Shown here: piece after piece, positions 1 through 6,577 of the stretch
Layout of the letters: every line of letters begins with the position of its first letter
How positions within the stretch are numbered: the stretch's first letter is position 1
NCBI GenBank assembly: GCA_905479545.1
Contig: CAJQNE010000403.1
Coordinates: forward strand, 1-11,624
Reading direction: 5' to 3'
Length of the DNA stretch: 11,624 bases
Origin: an uncultured Gammaproteobacteria bacterium
GTDB taxonomy: Bacteria; Pseudomonadota; Gammaproteobacteria; CAJQNE01
Program-made: the position numbers and the translations under genes
The notes under the pieces: generated by a model
Database searches by the model: none
Seen by the model: only the letters and a program-made list of their open reading frames with translations
What the model was told of the DNA's origin: nothing

Positions 1-788
1 GCGATGTCGAGGGCAACATTGCCATTGCCGATAATTACCGCTCGCTGGCCAGATAAATCGTATTGATCTGCGGCATGATCGGGGTGGCCGTTGTACCACG
101 CCACGAAATCGGTCGCGGCACAACTACCGGGTAGATCTTCGCCGGGAATGTTGAGGCGGTTATCGGTCGCCGCGCCAACAGCGTAAACCACCGCGTCGAA
201 GTGCTGGGCGAGTTCGTCGTTAGTGATCTCAGTGCCGATCTCCACACCGAGATGCAGATGCACTTTGGGGTGGTCGATGAGTTTCGCGAACGTATTGGTA
301 ACGCCTTTGGTGCGCTGATGGTCGGGCGCCACGCCATAGCGGACCAATCCATACATCGTCGGCAGACGGTCGAAGAAATGGATCTCAGCATCGACATCCT
401 TGCGGGCGAGCAGCTCGGTAGCGGCGTAGCAGCCGGCTGGCCCGGTGCCAATGATCGCTACCCGTAGCGGACGATCAGCGACGGCCAACGACGCGGGGCT
501 ACCAATCTGAACCGGCGCGTCAGTTCGCGGTGCGGCGTTACTGAAGTAGGCCTTGTTGAGGTCGGTGTAGGCCGTCAGTTGAAGCGGCAGGTCGTCCTCG
601 GGAAAAATGGCGTTGACTGGGCAGGCCTTTGCACAGGCACCACAATCGATGCATACCTCAGCATCGATATAGAGCATCTCGGCCGAGACAAATTGTGGAT
701 CGTCCGGGCGCGGATGAATGCAATTGACGGGGCAAACCGATACGCAGGATGCATCGTTACAACAGGACTGGGTGATAACGTGGGCCAT
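1..788 (-). CDS. Ferredoxin / ferredoxin-NADP reductase fusion, FprB-like (partial, 3' end outside window)
   Basis: The protein begins MAHVITQSCC and is open to the window edge (262 whole codons visible). Residues 1-65 are a ferredoxin domain: a first cysteine group (C9/C10, C15, C19 followed by Pro, C23) and a second, C46-x2-C49-x2-C52-x3-C56-Pro, which fits a 7Fe or 8Fe bacterial ferredoxin. After a linker, an FAD-binding GTGPAG motif (114-119) opens an adrenodoxin-reductase-type flavoprotein domain. The window ends in the NADP-binding GNGNVALDI segment, so the C-terminal part is missing. This order matches mycobacterial FprB. Such proteins pass electrons from NADPH through flavin and Fe-S clusters, often to a cytochrome P450 or other oxygenase; no such partner is visible here. 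It lies 54 nt behind the HpnE-like gene on the same strand, so the two are probably one operon. The ATG at 788 is supported by a perfect AAGGAGG. Family assignment is firm; partner and role are inferred. Confidence 0.93.
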   Translation of the reverse strand, partial: MAHVITQSCCNDASCVSVCPVNCIHPRPDDPQFVSAEMLYIDAEVCIDCGACAKACPVNAIFPEDDLPLQLTAYTDLNKAYFSNAAPRTDAPVQIGSPASLAVADRPLRVAIIGTGPAGCYAATELLARKDVDAEIHFFDRLPTMYGLVRYGVAPDHQRTKGVTNTFAKLIDHPKVHLHLGVEIGTEITNDELAQHFDAVVYAVGAATDNRLNIPGEDLPGSCAATDFVAWYNGHPDHAADQYDLSGQRAVIIGNGNVALDI

Positions 789-795
789 GACGGCG

Positions 796-802
796 CCTCC
801 TT
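796..802 (-). promoter_or_regulatory. Strong Shine-Dalgarno of the FprB-like gene
   Basis: AAGGAGG on the minus strand, 7 nt before the ATG at 788. It is the best ribosome binding site in the window and fixes the start of the ferredoxin domain. It lies inside the 54-nt gap behind the HpnE-like stop codon, which suggests that translation of the second cistron starts independently. Confidence 0.85.
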
Positions 803-842
803 AAAAATAGTGGTCAGGGACTGAGAGAGGGCGACGCAACAA

Positions 843-2222
843 TCAGGGCGTCGCGCGCGGTGCTGGTGCGGGTTGGCTCAGTAACGCCTCTACTGCCAGA
901 TCGCCGCTCTGCGCAGCGCCGCCCATCGTCGATGGCCAGTCCGTTTGGGTCCAATCGCCAGCCAGCACCAAGCCGCGGACCGAAGTCGCCTGTGGCGGAC
1001 GGATACCTGCTGTGCCGACGCGTTGCGAGAACGTTGAGTTGTTCACCCGCACGATGTGCGCATGCACCACTTTCGCCTCGCCAGCTTTGGGGTAGTACTC
1101 GCGCAGCGTATCCATGCTGATATCGATGATTTCGCGGTTGGTCAGCTCATTGAGGGTGTACGCCGCGCTGGTGGTTAGCGAGTACAGGTATCCCTGACTG
1201 GTGTCGCGGCCGTGGTGCATGCGCTGTCGGTCAAAGACAACTTCCAGCTTGCCCACCGCCCCAATTGGAGTCTCCCACCACGACTCGGTGCCGATCGGTC
1301 GATCCAGATACAGATTCACGCTGACGATTGGAACGGACACGAGCCGTTCTCCGGCGTCGTATATCGCCTTGTGGCCGGGTACCTGATCGAGCAAACCTTT
1401 GATATTCCATGGTGGCACTGCACATACCACTGCATCGGCGGCGATGACTTCACCGTCGGCTAATCGCACGCCAGTCACGACACCATCAACGACATCGATG
1501 CCGCGAACGACCGCTCTGGTTCGGATCTGCGCGTTGTGCTGCGCCAATAACCGCTTGGCACCATCGACGAACAACTCATCAAAATCGACGGTTGAATAGC
1601 CGATAATGAATGCCTTGCGGTGCTTCGCGCTGCGCTGCACAACGGTCGCCACAAGGTCTGCCATCGCTTTGGCCGACGCCAGCTCGATCTTCTCGTCCAA
1701 CATACTGATGGCTAATAGGTCCCAGACTGCATCGCGCGCCGACTGCGGCAGTTTTATTCGCGTAAACCAAGCATCGACCGTGATGTTATCCAGGTCTTTG
1801 GGTTGAAGCAGCGACTCCCTAATAAGCCGGGACTGCGCCCGCGCTGTTGCCAGCCAATCCCTTGGTGGCACACCGGCCAACCTGCCGATCGCATCCCTGT
1901 GAAGACCACGTACTCCCGCAGCTAGCGGCCCCGTGACTCTCGCTTTGGTGCGAGCAGTACCCTGTCCCCACTCGATACGGTTGCTGGTGCCGATGGTGTC
2001 GAGGTATCGGAACAGCTCCGTATATTGAGGGATAACAATATGCTGACCGTTGTCGGCGATATCCCCGACTTGCGTGACCGAAATAGCATGGGTGCGACCA
2101 CCCAGCGTGCCGCGGCGCTCCAGCAGCGTGACCGAATGACCGGCTTCCGCCAACCGCACCGCGGAAACCAGGCCTGCCAACCCGGCACCCACCACCACGC
2201 AGCTACGTGACTGATCTGACAT
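843..2222 (-). CDS. HpnE-like FAD-dependent amine-oxidase/desaturase family oxidoreductase
   Basis: 459 residues. An N-terminal Rossmann motif VGAGLAGL (G12, G14, G17) is followed by E35, which would bind the FAD ribose, and by GGR at 41-43. The segment DNGQHIVIPQY (about 57-67) resembles the DNGQH region of hydroxysqualene dehydroxylase HpnE. The C-terminus has the typical FAD-closing segment AGDWTQTDWPSTMGGAAQSG (421-440). Length and domain order fit HpnE/phytoene-desaturase-like flavoproteins, which act on isoprenoid or other hydrophobic substrates. No other hopanoid gene (hpnC, hpnD, shc) is visible, so a squalene role is not supported by context; a redox step on a catabolic substrate is equally possible. 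An AGAGG lies about 8 nt before the ATG. A 27-bp operator-like motif lies 75 bp upstream and is shared with the ACAD and GMC genes. Superfamily is sure; exact reaction unknown. Confidence 0.85.
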   Translation of the reverse strand: MSDQSRSCVVVGAGLAGLVSAVRLAEAGHSVTLLERRGTLGGRTHAISVTQVGDIADNGQHIVIPQYTELFRYLDTIGTSNRIEWGQGTARTKARVTGPLAAGVRGLHRDAIGRLAGVPPRDWLATARAQSRLIRESLLQPKDLDNITVDAWFTRIKLPQSARDAVWDLLAISMLDEKIELASAKAMADLVATVVQRSAKHRKAFIIGYSTVDFDELFVDGAKRLLAQHNAQIRTRAVVRGIDVVDGVVTGVRLADGEVIAADAVVCAVPPWNIKGLLDQVPGHKAIYDAGERLVSVPIVSVNLYLDRPIGTESWWETPIGAVGKLEVVFDRQRMHHGRDTSQGYLYSLTTSAAYTLNELTNREIIDISMDTLREYYPKAGEAKVVHAHIVRVNNSTFSQRVGTAGIRPPQATSVRGLVLAGDWTQTDWPSTMGGAAQSGDLAVEALLSQPAPAPRATP

Positions 2223-2296
2223 CTCTAAACCTCTTGTTCTGTGATCGCCTTGTCAGCGATTGTCACCGCCATGCGTTCAGAGAACCAGAGGGTTAT

Positions 2297-2323
2297 CGGT
2301 CAAGCAATTGAGAGAAGTGGCCA
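2297..2323 (-). promoter_or_regulatory. Operator-like motif, copy 3 (upstream of HpnE-like/FprB-like operon)
   Basis: Plus-strand arms CGGTCA (2297-2302) and TGGCCA (2318-2323) flank 15 bp containing TTGAGAG (2308-2314). A 15-mer beginning TTGAGAGAAG (2308-2322) is identical to the one at 10114-10128. It lies 75 bp upstream of the HpnE-like ATG. Relative to the gene it regulates, the motif points the same way as the two copies near 10.1-10.25 kb. One arm base departs from the perfect inverted repeat of copy 1. A binding-site role is inferred from conservation and position. Confidence 0.65.
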
Positions 2324-2405
2324 GAAAATTTCGCAGCTGTATTCGGTTGCAGCCATGGGCGGCCGCTATCAAGCCGTTAGAGTTCACCGAAAATCGATTG
2401 TCGTA

Positions 2406-2434
2406 TTGACATTGCACATACATAAGCATACTTT
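2406..2434 (+). promoter_or_regulatory. Candidate sigma70 promoter of the toxin-antitoxin pair
   Basis: A perfect TTGACA -35 (2406-2411) is followed after 17 bp by TACTTT (2429-2434); CATACT at 2427-2432 is an alternative -10 with a short 15-bp spacer. Either places the transcript start within a few bases of the ATG at 2441, and no Shine-Dalgarno is seen before that ATG. The mRNA may therefore be leaderless or nearly so. The -10 is weak, hence moderate confidence. Confidence 0.45.
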
Positions 2435-2440
2435 TGAATT

Positions 2441-2734
2441 ATGGATGTCATATATGAGCACAATGGAACTCGTTTCGTTTGGGATAAGGCCAAGAACCTT
2501 GCCAATCTGGATAAACATGGCATTTCGTTTGAAACAGCGGCCACGGCATTCTTTGATCCATTTTTTCGGCTAGAGGATGCGAGTCGAAACAATGAGCAAA
2601 GAGATGCCATTATTGGTTTTGATGAGGCTCAACGCTTGTTATATGTCGTCCATATTGAAGTTGAAGGCGAGTTTATTCGCATTATTTCAGCCCATCGTGC
2701 AACTACTTCGGAGCGGTTTAGATATGATCAATGA
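2441..2734 (+). CDS. brnT: BrnT family (DUF497) toxin of a type II toxin-antitoxin system
   Basis: 97 residues, the usual size for BrnT. Family hallmarks are visible: FVWD (12-15) with K18/N19, then the KHGISFE segment (25-31), a central acidic/basic stretch ending in RLLYVVH (65-71), and the C-terminal RIISAHRATTSERFRY (80-95). BrnT proteins are RelE-fold ribonucleases that inhibit translation and are neutralised by a DNA-binding antitoxin encoded just downstream, as found here. In the C-terminal motif, His85 stands where many relatives have Arg; whether this weakens the toxin is unknown. The gene overlaps the antitoxin start by 11 nt, implying translational coupling. Its base composition is clearly A+T-richer than the neighbouring enzyme genes, which suggests acquisition. 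The start at 2441 puts the FVWD motif near the N-terminus, as is normal for the family. Confidence 0.9.
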   Translation: MDVIYEHNGTRFVWDKAKNLANLDKHGISFETAATAFFDPFFRLEDASRNNEQRDAIIGFDEAQRLLYVVHIEVEGEFIRIISAHRATTSERFRYDQ

Positions 2735-3023
2735 AACTATTAAGAAGCGTCTTGTTAAAGACCGTCCCATGACCTCAATTACGCTGCGTGTTCCAGCTGA
2801 TTTAATAAATGATTTGAAGGAAATGGCACCTGAGCTAGGTTTTTCAGGCTATCAACCTCTTATTCGCTCATATGTTAGTGAAGGGGTGCGTAGGGACGAG
2901 GAAAAGCTGAAGTTTAGTCCGGCGAAAAGGTTGGCGGAGGCTCTGAAGGCAAAAGGTGTGGATGCCGAGCTAGTTGAAGCTGCTTTGCGGGAGTCTACTG
3001 AGCCCATGAGTATGGCTAGCTAG
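2724..3023 (+). CDS. Ribbon-helix-helix (CopG/BrnA-like) antitoxin
   Basis: 99 residues from the ATG at 2724 (MINETIKKRL); an upstream in-frame ATG at 2577 lies well inside the toxin gene and was rejected. GGAG about 10 nt before 2724 supports this start. The segment TSITLRVPADLINDLKEMA (17-35) has the alternating hydrophobic/polar beta strand and first helix of a ribbon-helix-helix domain, followed by a second helix around 44-58. Such proteins dimerise, bind the promoter of their own operon and block the toxin with the rest of the chain. The C-terminal part (60-99) is charged and helical-looking and would be the toxin-binding part by analogy. The 11-nt overlap with the toxin gene in another frame is typical of co-translated toxin-antitoxin genes. 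It differs from the most common BrnA type, so the exact family is left open. Confidence 0.82.
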   Translation: MINETIKKRLVKDRPMTSITLRVPADLINDLKEMAPELGFSGYQPLIRSYVSEGVRRDEEKLKFSPAKRLAEALKAKGVDAELVEAALRESTEPMSMAS

Positions 3024-3079
3024 CAAGATCAAACCCGTTCCACTGCAGCTTTCAGTCTTCGGTCCAAAGGCGTTACTGC

Positions 3080-3106
3080 GTTCGGCCCTTCGGGCTGCGC
3101 CTGAAC
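3080..3106. terminator. Possible weak hairpin between convergent genes
   Basis: The 123-bp gap 3024-3146 separates the convergent antitoxin and saccharopine-dehydrogenase-like genes. Inside it GTTC (3080-3083) can pair with GAAC (3103-3106), and GCCC (3085-3088) with GGGC (3092-3095) across a TTC loop. The stems are short, separated by an internal loop, and no T-tract follows on either strand. It may be a weak or degraded bidirectional terminator; nothing else is seen in this gap. Confidence 0.25.
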
Positions 3107-3146
3107 CACGCTGATGGGGAGCTATTTCGTTTCGGATTGTGGCAAC

Positions 3147-4343
3147 TCAGCCCTTGGATTTTGCTTCGCGCTGCACGGATATTTGCAGCGTTTGCTTGTC
3201 TAGCAAACGGGCATAGAGCGGCTCGGCCATTGCCGATACGGGGGTCCAGAAACCGCCGCCCACGGTGACGTTATCCCGCAGCAGGCACATGGCGCTTTCG
3301 GATACCAGTTTGCAAGTGGAGGCACCGCCGGGGTCGCAGTCATCGGCGATGGTCACTTCACCACGCACTTCGCCGTCTTCAATGCCGTAAAAGTTAATGG
3401 AATAGTAGCCGGCCTCACGGGTCGCTTGGTCCGGGCCATCGCCAGGTTGCAACTCTGCTGGGTTGCCTTCGCCTTGCCAGTTAAAGCCACCCATGGTGTT
3501 AACGCTGTGCTCAATGGCGGCCTTGCCCGCTTCGCCGGGGCCGGTGGCGCTCATTTCGTCGTATACGAATGCTTCGCCATAGGGAAAACCCAGTTGCCAG
3601 TTGCTGCGATGTACGATTTTCGAGTTAACAACGTGCATCAGGAAAGGTGCAGCCCAGCTATCGAGCTCTTGATCAAACAACGGCTCGTTGCCGGAAGGCT
3701 GTGGTGCGCCCTTAAAGCCGGGGCTAAGTGCAAAGGCATCTTCCATAAAGGGGATGATGTCGGCCTGAGTGGCGGCCCGTTCCATCATCGCATTCATGGT
3801 GGCATGAGAACCACCCAGCCAACCACCGCGCAGCGACTGCACCCGCATCTTGATTTGTTTGAACGGTTTTCCTCGGGCTTCAATGCTCTGCTGTTGCAGC
3901 AGATACACTCCCAGGTCAGACGGAACGGAATCGAAGCCGCAGCAGGAAATAATGCGAGCGCCGCTCTGTTGGGCGGTTTGCTCGTGGGCAGCGATCATTT
4001 GCCCTGACCAGTAGACCTCGCCGGTGACGTCGACGTAATCCGTGCCCAACTCGGCACAGGCCTGCACCATGTTCGAGCCATAGAGCAGAAACGGCCCGGT
4101 GCAGGACACGACTAACTGGCTGCGTTTGGCAATCGCACGTACCGCTGGCAGGTCAGCCGAGTCGGCGATCAGTACCGGAATATCAACGTTAAGCTCAGCT
4201 TTGAGCGCATTGAGTTTGGCCTCATTGCGGCCGGCCAGCGCCAAGCGGGTTGAATCGCTGTAATGCTTGACTAGATATTCGGCAATCAACTTGCCGGAAT
4301 AGCCAGTTGCGCCGTAGATGATGATGTCGAATTCGCGGTTCAT
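3147..4343 (-). CDS. Saccharopine dehydrogenase-like NADP-dependent reductase (SCCPDH / trans-acting enoyl reductase type)
   Basis: 398 residues. The N-terminal Rossmann motif GATGYSGK (11-18) follows a hydrophobic first strand, with AGRNEAKL further on for dinucleotide recognition. TGPFLLYG and the tract TDYVDVTGE, then SCCGFDSVPSDLG, are typical of the saccharopine-dehydrogenase-like family that includes mammalian SCCPDH and the mycobacterial trans-acting enoyl reductase. Members with known function are mostly oxidoreductases of lipid-like substrates; true lysine-pathway saccharopine dehydrogenase is unlikely in this setting. It is the last gene of the minus-strand run, 64 nt behind the SDR. 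A TAAGGA about 11 nt before the ATG is the likely ribosome binding site and overlaps a short direct repeat. Family call is firm, substrate unknown. Confidence 0.85.
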   Translation of the reverse strand: MNREFDIIIYGATGYSGKLIAEYLVKHYSDSTRLALAGRNEAKLNALKAELNVDIPVLIADSADLPAVRAIAKRSQLVVSCTGPFLLYGSNMVQACAELGTDYVDVTGEVYWSGQMIAAHEQTAQQSGARIISCCGFDSVPSDLGVYLLQQQSIEARGKPFKQIKMRVQSLRGGWLGGSHATMNAMMERAATQADIIPFMEDAFALSPGFKGAPQPSGNEPLFDQELDSWAAPFLMHVVNSKIVHRSNWQLGFPYGEAFVYDEMSATGPGEAGKAAIEHSVNTMGGFNWQGEGNPAELQPGDGPDQATREAGYYSINFYGIEDGEVRGEVTIADDCDPGGASTCKLVSESAMCLLRDNVTVGGGFWTPVSAMAEPLYARLLDKQTLQISVQREAKSKG

Positions 4344-4353
4344 TTTGAGATTC

Positions 4354-4383
4354 CTTAAGTATTAGGGATCTTAAGTTTTAGGG
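4354..4383. repeat. Short direct repeat in the SDR / saccharopine-dehydrogenase-like gap
   Basis: CTTAAGTATTAGGG (4354-4367) and CTTAAGTTTTAGGG (4370-4383) differ at one of 14 positions and repeat with a 16-bp period. They fill much of the 64-nt gap, and the proximal copy overlaps the ribosome binding site of the minus-strand gene starting at 4343. It may be a local slippage duplication or a site affecting translation; no function is known. Confidence 0.6.
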
Positions 4384-4407
4384 CAGTCTCGTAGCAAAAA
4401 GCGTCGG

Positions 4408-5133
4408 CTACAGCGTCATGCCGCCATCGACAACCAATTGGTGACCGGTCACATAGGCCGCCATTGGCGAACTAAGAAACAGCACGCCGCCGGCAATATC
4501 CTCTGGCTTGCCGAAACGGCCCACCGGATTGGTCTTAGCAAACTGAGCTTCATTATCCGCGCCGGACTGGTTAGCGGTGAGTTTAGTGGGCACCATGCCC
4601 GGTGCGAGACTATTCACTCGCACACCGTTGCGCCCCCACTTCATGGCCAGCGCCTTGGTCAGCTGCTTTAAACCCGCCTTGCTGGCGCTATATGCGGGGT
4701 TGGCGGGGGCGGGGCTGATGGAGACCACGGAATCGAGGTTGACGATATTGCCTTGGCTGGCCTGTAGTAACGGAAAGAAATCGGTACACAGCTGCATGGC
4801 ACCGGTCAGGTTGATATTGAGGATTTTCTCGAAGCCTTCACGTTCAAATTCGGCTTTTTTCCACAGCACCGAGCCAATGCAGTTGACCAGCACATCGAGG
4901 CGGTCGAATTGTGCGGCCAGATTGCTGATCGCGGCTGGATCTTCAATGTTCAGCGAGTGGAACTGCATGCCGCTAAAGTCGTTGTCGTAGTCGGATTCCG
5001 TGCGGGTGCCGGTAATGGCAACCTCGGCACCTGCTTCCAGAAAGGCCTTGGCGACGCCGTAGCCAATGCCGTCAGAGGCACCGCATACGAGTACTTTTTT
5101 GCCGCTGAAGTTTAGTGCGTTTATTAGGCTCAT
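4408..5133 (-). CDS. Short-chain dehydrogenase/reductase (SDR, classical FabG-like type)
   Basis: 241 residues, normal for a classical SDR. The cofactor motif GASDGIG occupies 18-24 (TGxxxGIG family with Ala in place of the second residue). The catalytic tetrad is complete: N108 (in NINLTG), S135, Y148 and K152 (YSASK). The C-terminus GHQLVVDGGMTL is the family standard. Threonine/arginine after the second strand (TGTRTES, 41-47) would allow NADP(H). SDRs of this type interconvert secondary alcohols and ketones; in this cluster it could act on a hydroxy- or keto-acyl intermediate, by inference only. AGGAAG lies about 11 nt before the ATG. A long gap with a palindromic repeat separates it from the upstream zinc dehydrogenase, so it may have its own promoter (TATAAC-like -10 at 5158-5163, no good -35). 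Confidence 0.9.
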   Translation of the reverse strand: MSLINALNFSGKKVLVCGASDGIGYGVAKAFLEAGAEVAITGTRTESDYDNDFSGMQFHSLNIEDPAAISNLAAQFDRLDVLVNCIGSVLWKKAEFEREGFEKILNINLTGAMQLCTDFFPLLQASQGNIVNLDSVVSISPAPANPAYSASKAGLKQLTKALAMKWGRNGVRVNSLAPGMVPTKLTANQSGADNEAQFAKTNPVGRFGKPEDIAGGVLFLSSPMAAYVTGHQLVVDGGMTL

Positions 5134-5220
5134 TTTTTGTCTTCCTGTGTCTCGGTAGTTATAGGTAGTCGTTGTATTTTTGAATTCAGAGGGTGTTAAA
5201 AAGCCTACGTTTTCTATGCA

Positions 5221-5336
5221 ACCGTTCAGGCTGAGCTCGTCGAAGCCCGGTATAAAGCCCTTCGGCGAGCTCAGGAGAGCCTTGTCGAAGGGCTTGCTAG
5301 TGGGCTTCGACAGGCTCAGCCTGAACGGTTTTTTTA
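5221..5336. repeat. Nested palindromic intergenic repeat ending in a T-tract
   Basis: The outer arms (5221-5248 and 5302-5329) pair at 26 of 28 positions. Inside them AAGCCCTTCG (5255-5264) pairs perfectly with CGAAGGGCTT (5286-5295), and the pairing continues imperfectly inward. Seven or so T follow the right arm on the plus strand. The arm words, such as CTTCGACAGGCTCAGC, resemble a widespread class of short interspersed palindromes in Proteobacteria (recalled, not searched). The four half-units share the core (C/G)TTCGnC-AG-CTC in alternating orientation, so the element looks like one repeat unit nested inside another. It could attenuate or end the minus-strand transcript between the zinc dehydrogenase and the SDR, although the T-tract lies on the wrong side for that. 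The rest of the 254-bp gap shows only the weak -10 noted for the SDR. Confidence 0.85.
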
Positions 5337-5387
5337 GTGAAGGCCCAACTTAGTAAGGCTCTAGTTATTTTTTACCTAATAACCCCA

Positions 5388-6455
5388 TCACGGCGTCATC
5401 ATCACCTTAACAACACCGTCTTCGCGGTTATTGAACATGCGAAAAGCCTCGGCGCCGTCGGCCAGATCAAAGCTGTGGGTGAAGGTGCCTTCGCCTTTGA
5501 TGCGGTTTTTTTGCAGCAGCGGAATCAGTTCCGGCCAGGAGTCGACGATGCCGGCAATGCCCATATGCACCATCAGGTTTTTTCCCTGAACGGTATGCAG
5601 AGGCATGCTGCTGTCTTTTTGCAAGACGCCGAGGATGGATAAGCGGCCACCAAGGCGGGCCATTTTTACGGCTTGCTTCAGGGTCGGCCCAGCGCCGACA
5701 GCCTCAATGACGGAGTCGACTCCCAGCCCTTTGGTCGCCTCGTAAACTGCTGGCACGGCTTCATCGGGGTGCAGTGGTATCGCACCGAATCTCAGCGCTT
5801 GGTTGCGTCGATTTTCCTGCGGGTCAATGGCGAAGACGGCCGAGGCACCGACCGCGACGGCTGCTTCTGCAGCCATTAGTCCCACTGGCCCTTGGCCGAT
5901 AACCGCCACAGTATCGCCGGGGCCAACGCTGGACATTTTTACGCCGTGATAGCCGGTAGCGAGGGCGTCGGTTAGCAGGATTGCCTGTTCGTCGCTGATG
6001 CCTTCCGGGATGGCTGTCGCGGCAAGGTCGGCATTCATCACTTCCAGGTATTCGGCGTGGCCGCCGTTCAGCCTCGGTGTGATGCCATAGGCGGTGCCGT
6101 GAGCCGAACCATCGCGATACCCTTCACAGAGGTTGATTTGCCCGGCCAGGCAGCGGCGGCAGCTTCCGCAGGCGGCACCGCCAGCAATGAGGATGCGGTC
6201 ACCGACCTTGTGGCGCTGCACCCCGGAGCCAACCTCCATGACTTCACCAATGGTTTCGTGGCCGGTGCAAAAACGCTCCATGGGCTGCGAGTAGTCGAGC
6301 GCGCCGATTCGGCCGCCGTGGTACATATGCAGGTCAGATCCGCAGATGCTGCAACGCTGTACTTTGATGACGAGGTTGCGTGGGTTCTGAATGATTGGAT
6401 CGTCGAAGGATTCGTAACGAATATCCTCCGGGCCATTGAATACCAGTGCTTTCAT
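5388..6455 (-). CDS. Zinc-dependent medium-chain alcohol dehydrogenase, copy 1
   Basis: 355 residues. Catalytic zinc ligands are C38 (CSICGSD), H66 and E67 (GHE). The structural zinc site is intact: C96-x2-C99-x2-C102-x7-C110. The Rossmann motif GQGPVG (187-192) and D211 at the end of the second strand predict NAD rather than NADP. The MDR family oxidises primary or secondary alcohols, or dehydrogenates hydroxy compounds. About 52 of 355 residues differ from the neighbouring copy, without gaps (about 85% identity); the most variable part is 115-128 and 234-241. The gene is preceded by a remnant of an APH-like gene ending only 21 nt before its ATG, and its ribosome binding site is weak (AGAAGA). 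It is probably in the same transcript as copy 2. Two divergent, intact copies suggest related but not identical substrates. Confidence 0.93.
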   Translation of the reverse strand: MKALVFNGPEDIRYESFDDPIIQNPRNLVIKVQRCSICGSDLHMYHGGRIGALDYSQPMERFCTGHETIGEVMEVGSGVQRHKVGDRILIAGGAACGSCRRCLAGQINLCEGYRDGSAHGTAYGITPRLNGGHAEYLEVMNADLAATAIPEGISDEQAILLTDALATGYHGVKMSSVGPGDTVAVIGQGPVGLMAAEAAVAVGASAVFAIDPQENRRNQALRFGAIPLHPDEAVPAVYEATKGLGVDSVIEAVGAGPTLKQAVKMARLGGRLSILGVLQKDSSMPLHTVQGKNLMVHMGIAGIVDSWPELIPLLQKNRIKGEGTFTHSFDLADGAEAFRMFNNREDGVVKVMMTP

Positions 6456-6476
6456 GTTTGTGTCTTCTATGCCGAA

Positions 6477-6548
6477 TTACTGTGCTGGAATGCCATTGTA
6501 AATACAGTGATAGGCGCGTTTAAAAAGCCCCAGTGTGAACTTCTGGAG
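6477..6548 (-). pseudogene. Remnant of the 3' end of an APH-like phosphotransferase gene
   Basis: The minus strand here reads LQKFTLGLFKRAYHCIYN followed by GIPAQ and a TAA at 6477-6479. The APH-like gene at 7693-8760 ends LHQFTLGLFKRANNWIEN then GIPAL, so 16 of 23 residues agree, and stop and downstream dehydrogenase follow in the same order. At the DNA level the match includes GGAATGCCATT, GGCGCG and AGCCCCA blocks. No start codon or upstream APH sequence precedes it; the previous dehydrogenase gene ends 30 nt away. This is the leftover of a second APH gene from a tandem duplication of an APH-ADH unit, most of which was deleted. It is not expected to make a protein. Confidence 0.85.
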
Positions 6549-6577
6549 CTGTTGAAAGCTTGATTGGCACAGGCCCA

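Larger units (their letters stand above)
2223..2440. other. Intergenic divergent promoter region between HpnE-like gene and toxin gene
   Basis: 218 bp separate the divergent HpnE-like (minus) and BrnT-like (plus) genes. The gap holds one copy of the 27-bp operator-like motif (2297-2323) and a candidate promoter for the toxin pair. A weak partial resemblance to the same motif occurs near 2369-2382 but lacks its arms. I see no clear sigma70 promoter for the HpnE-like gene, as might be expected of an activator-dependent promoter. Confidence 0.6.

Noticed and set aside
843..2222. Hopanoid biosynthesis locus
   Set aside because: Only one HpnE-like gene is present; no hpnC, hpnD or squalene-hopene cyclase is visible in the window.
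2363..2389. A possible fourth copy of the operator-like motif (TCAAGCCGTTAGAG)
   Set aside because: It resembles the core of copy 3 only with a one-base gap and lacks the TGGCC arm, so it is below what I would call a site.
3426..4007. A 193-codon open frame on the plus strand
   Set aside because: It lies entirely opposite the saccharopine-dehydrogenase-like gene, has no recognisable domain and reads as a shadow of that gene.
6057..6563. A 168-codon open frame on the plus strand across the start of ADH copy 1
   Set aside because: It is antisense to the clear zinc dehydrogenase and to the APH remnant, with no family features of its own.
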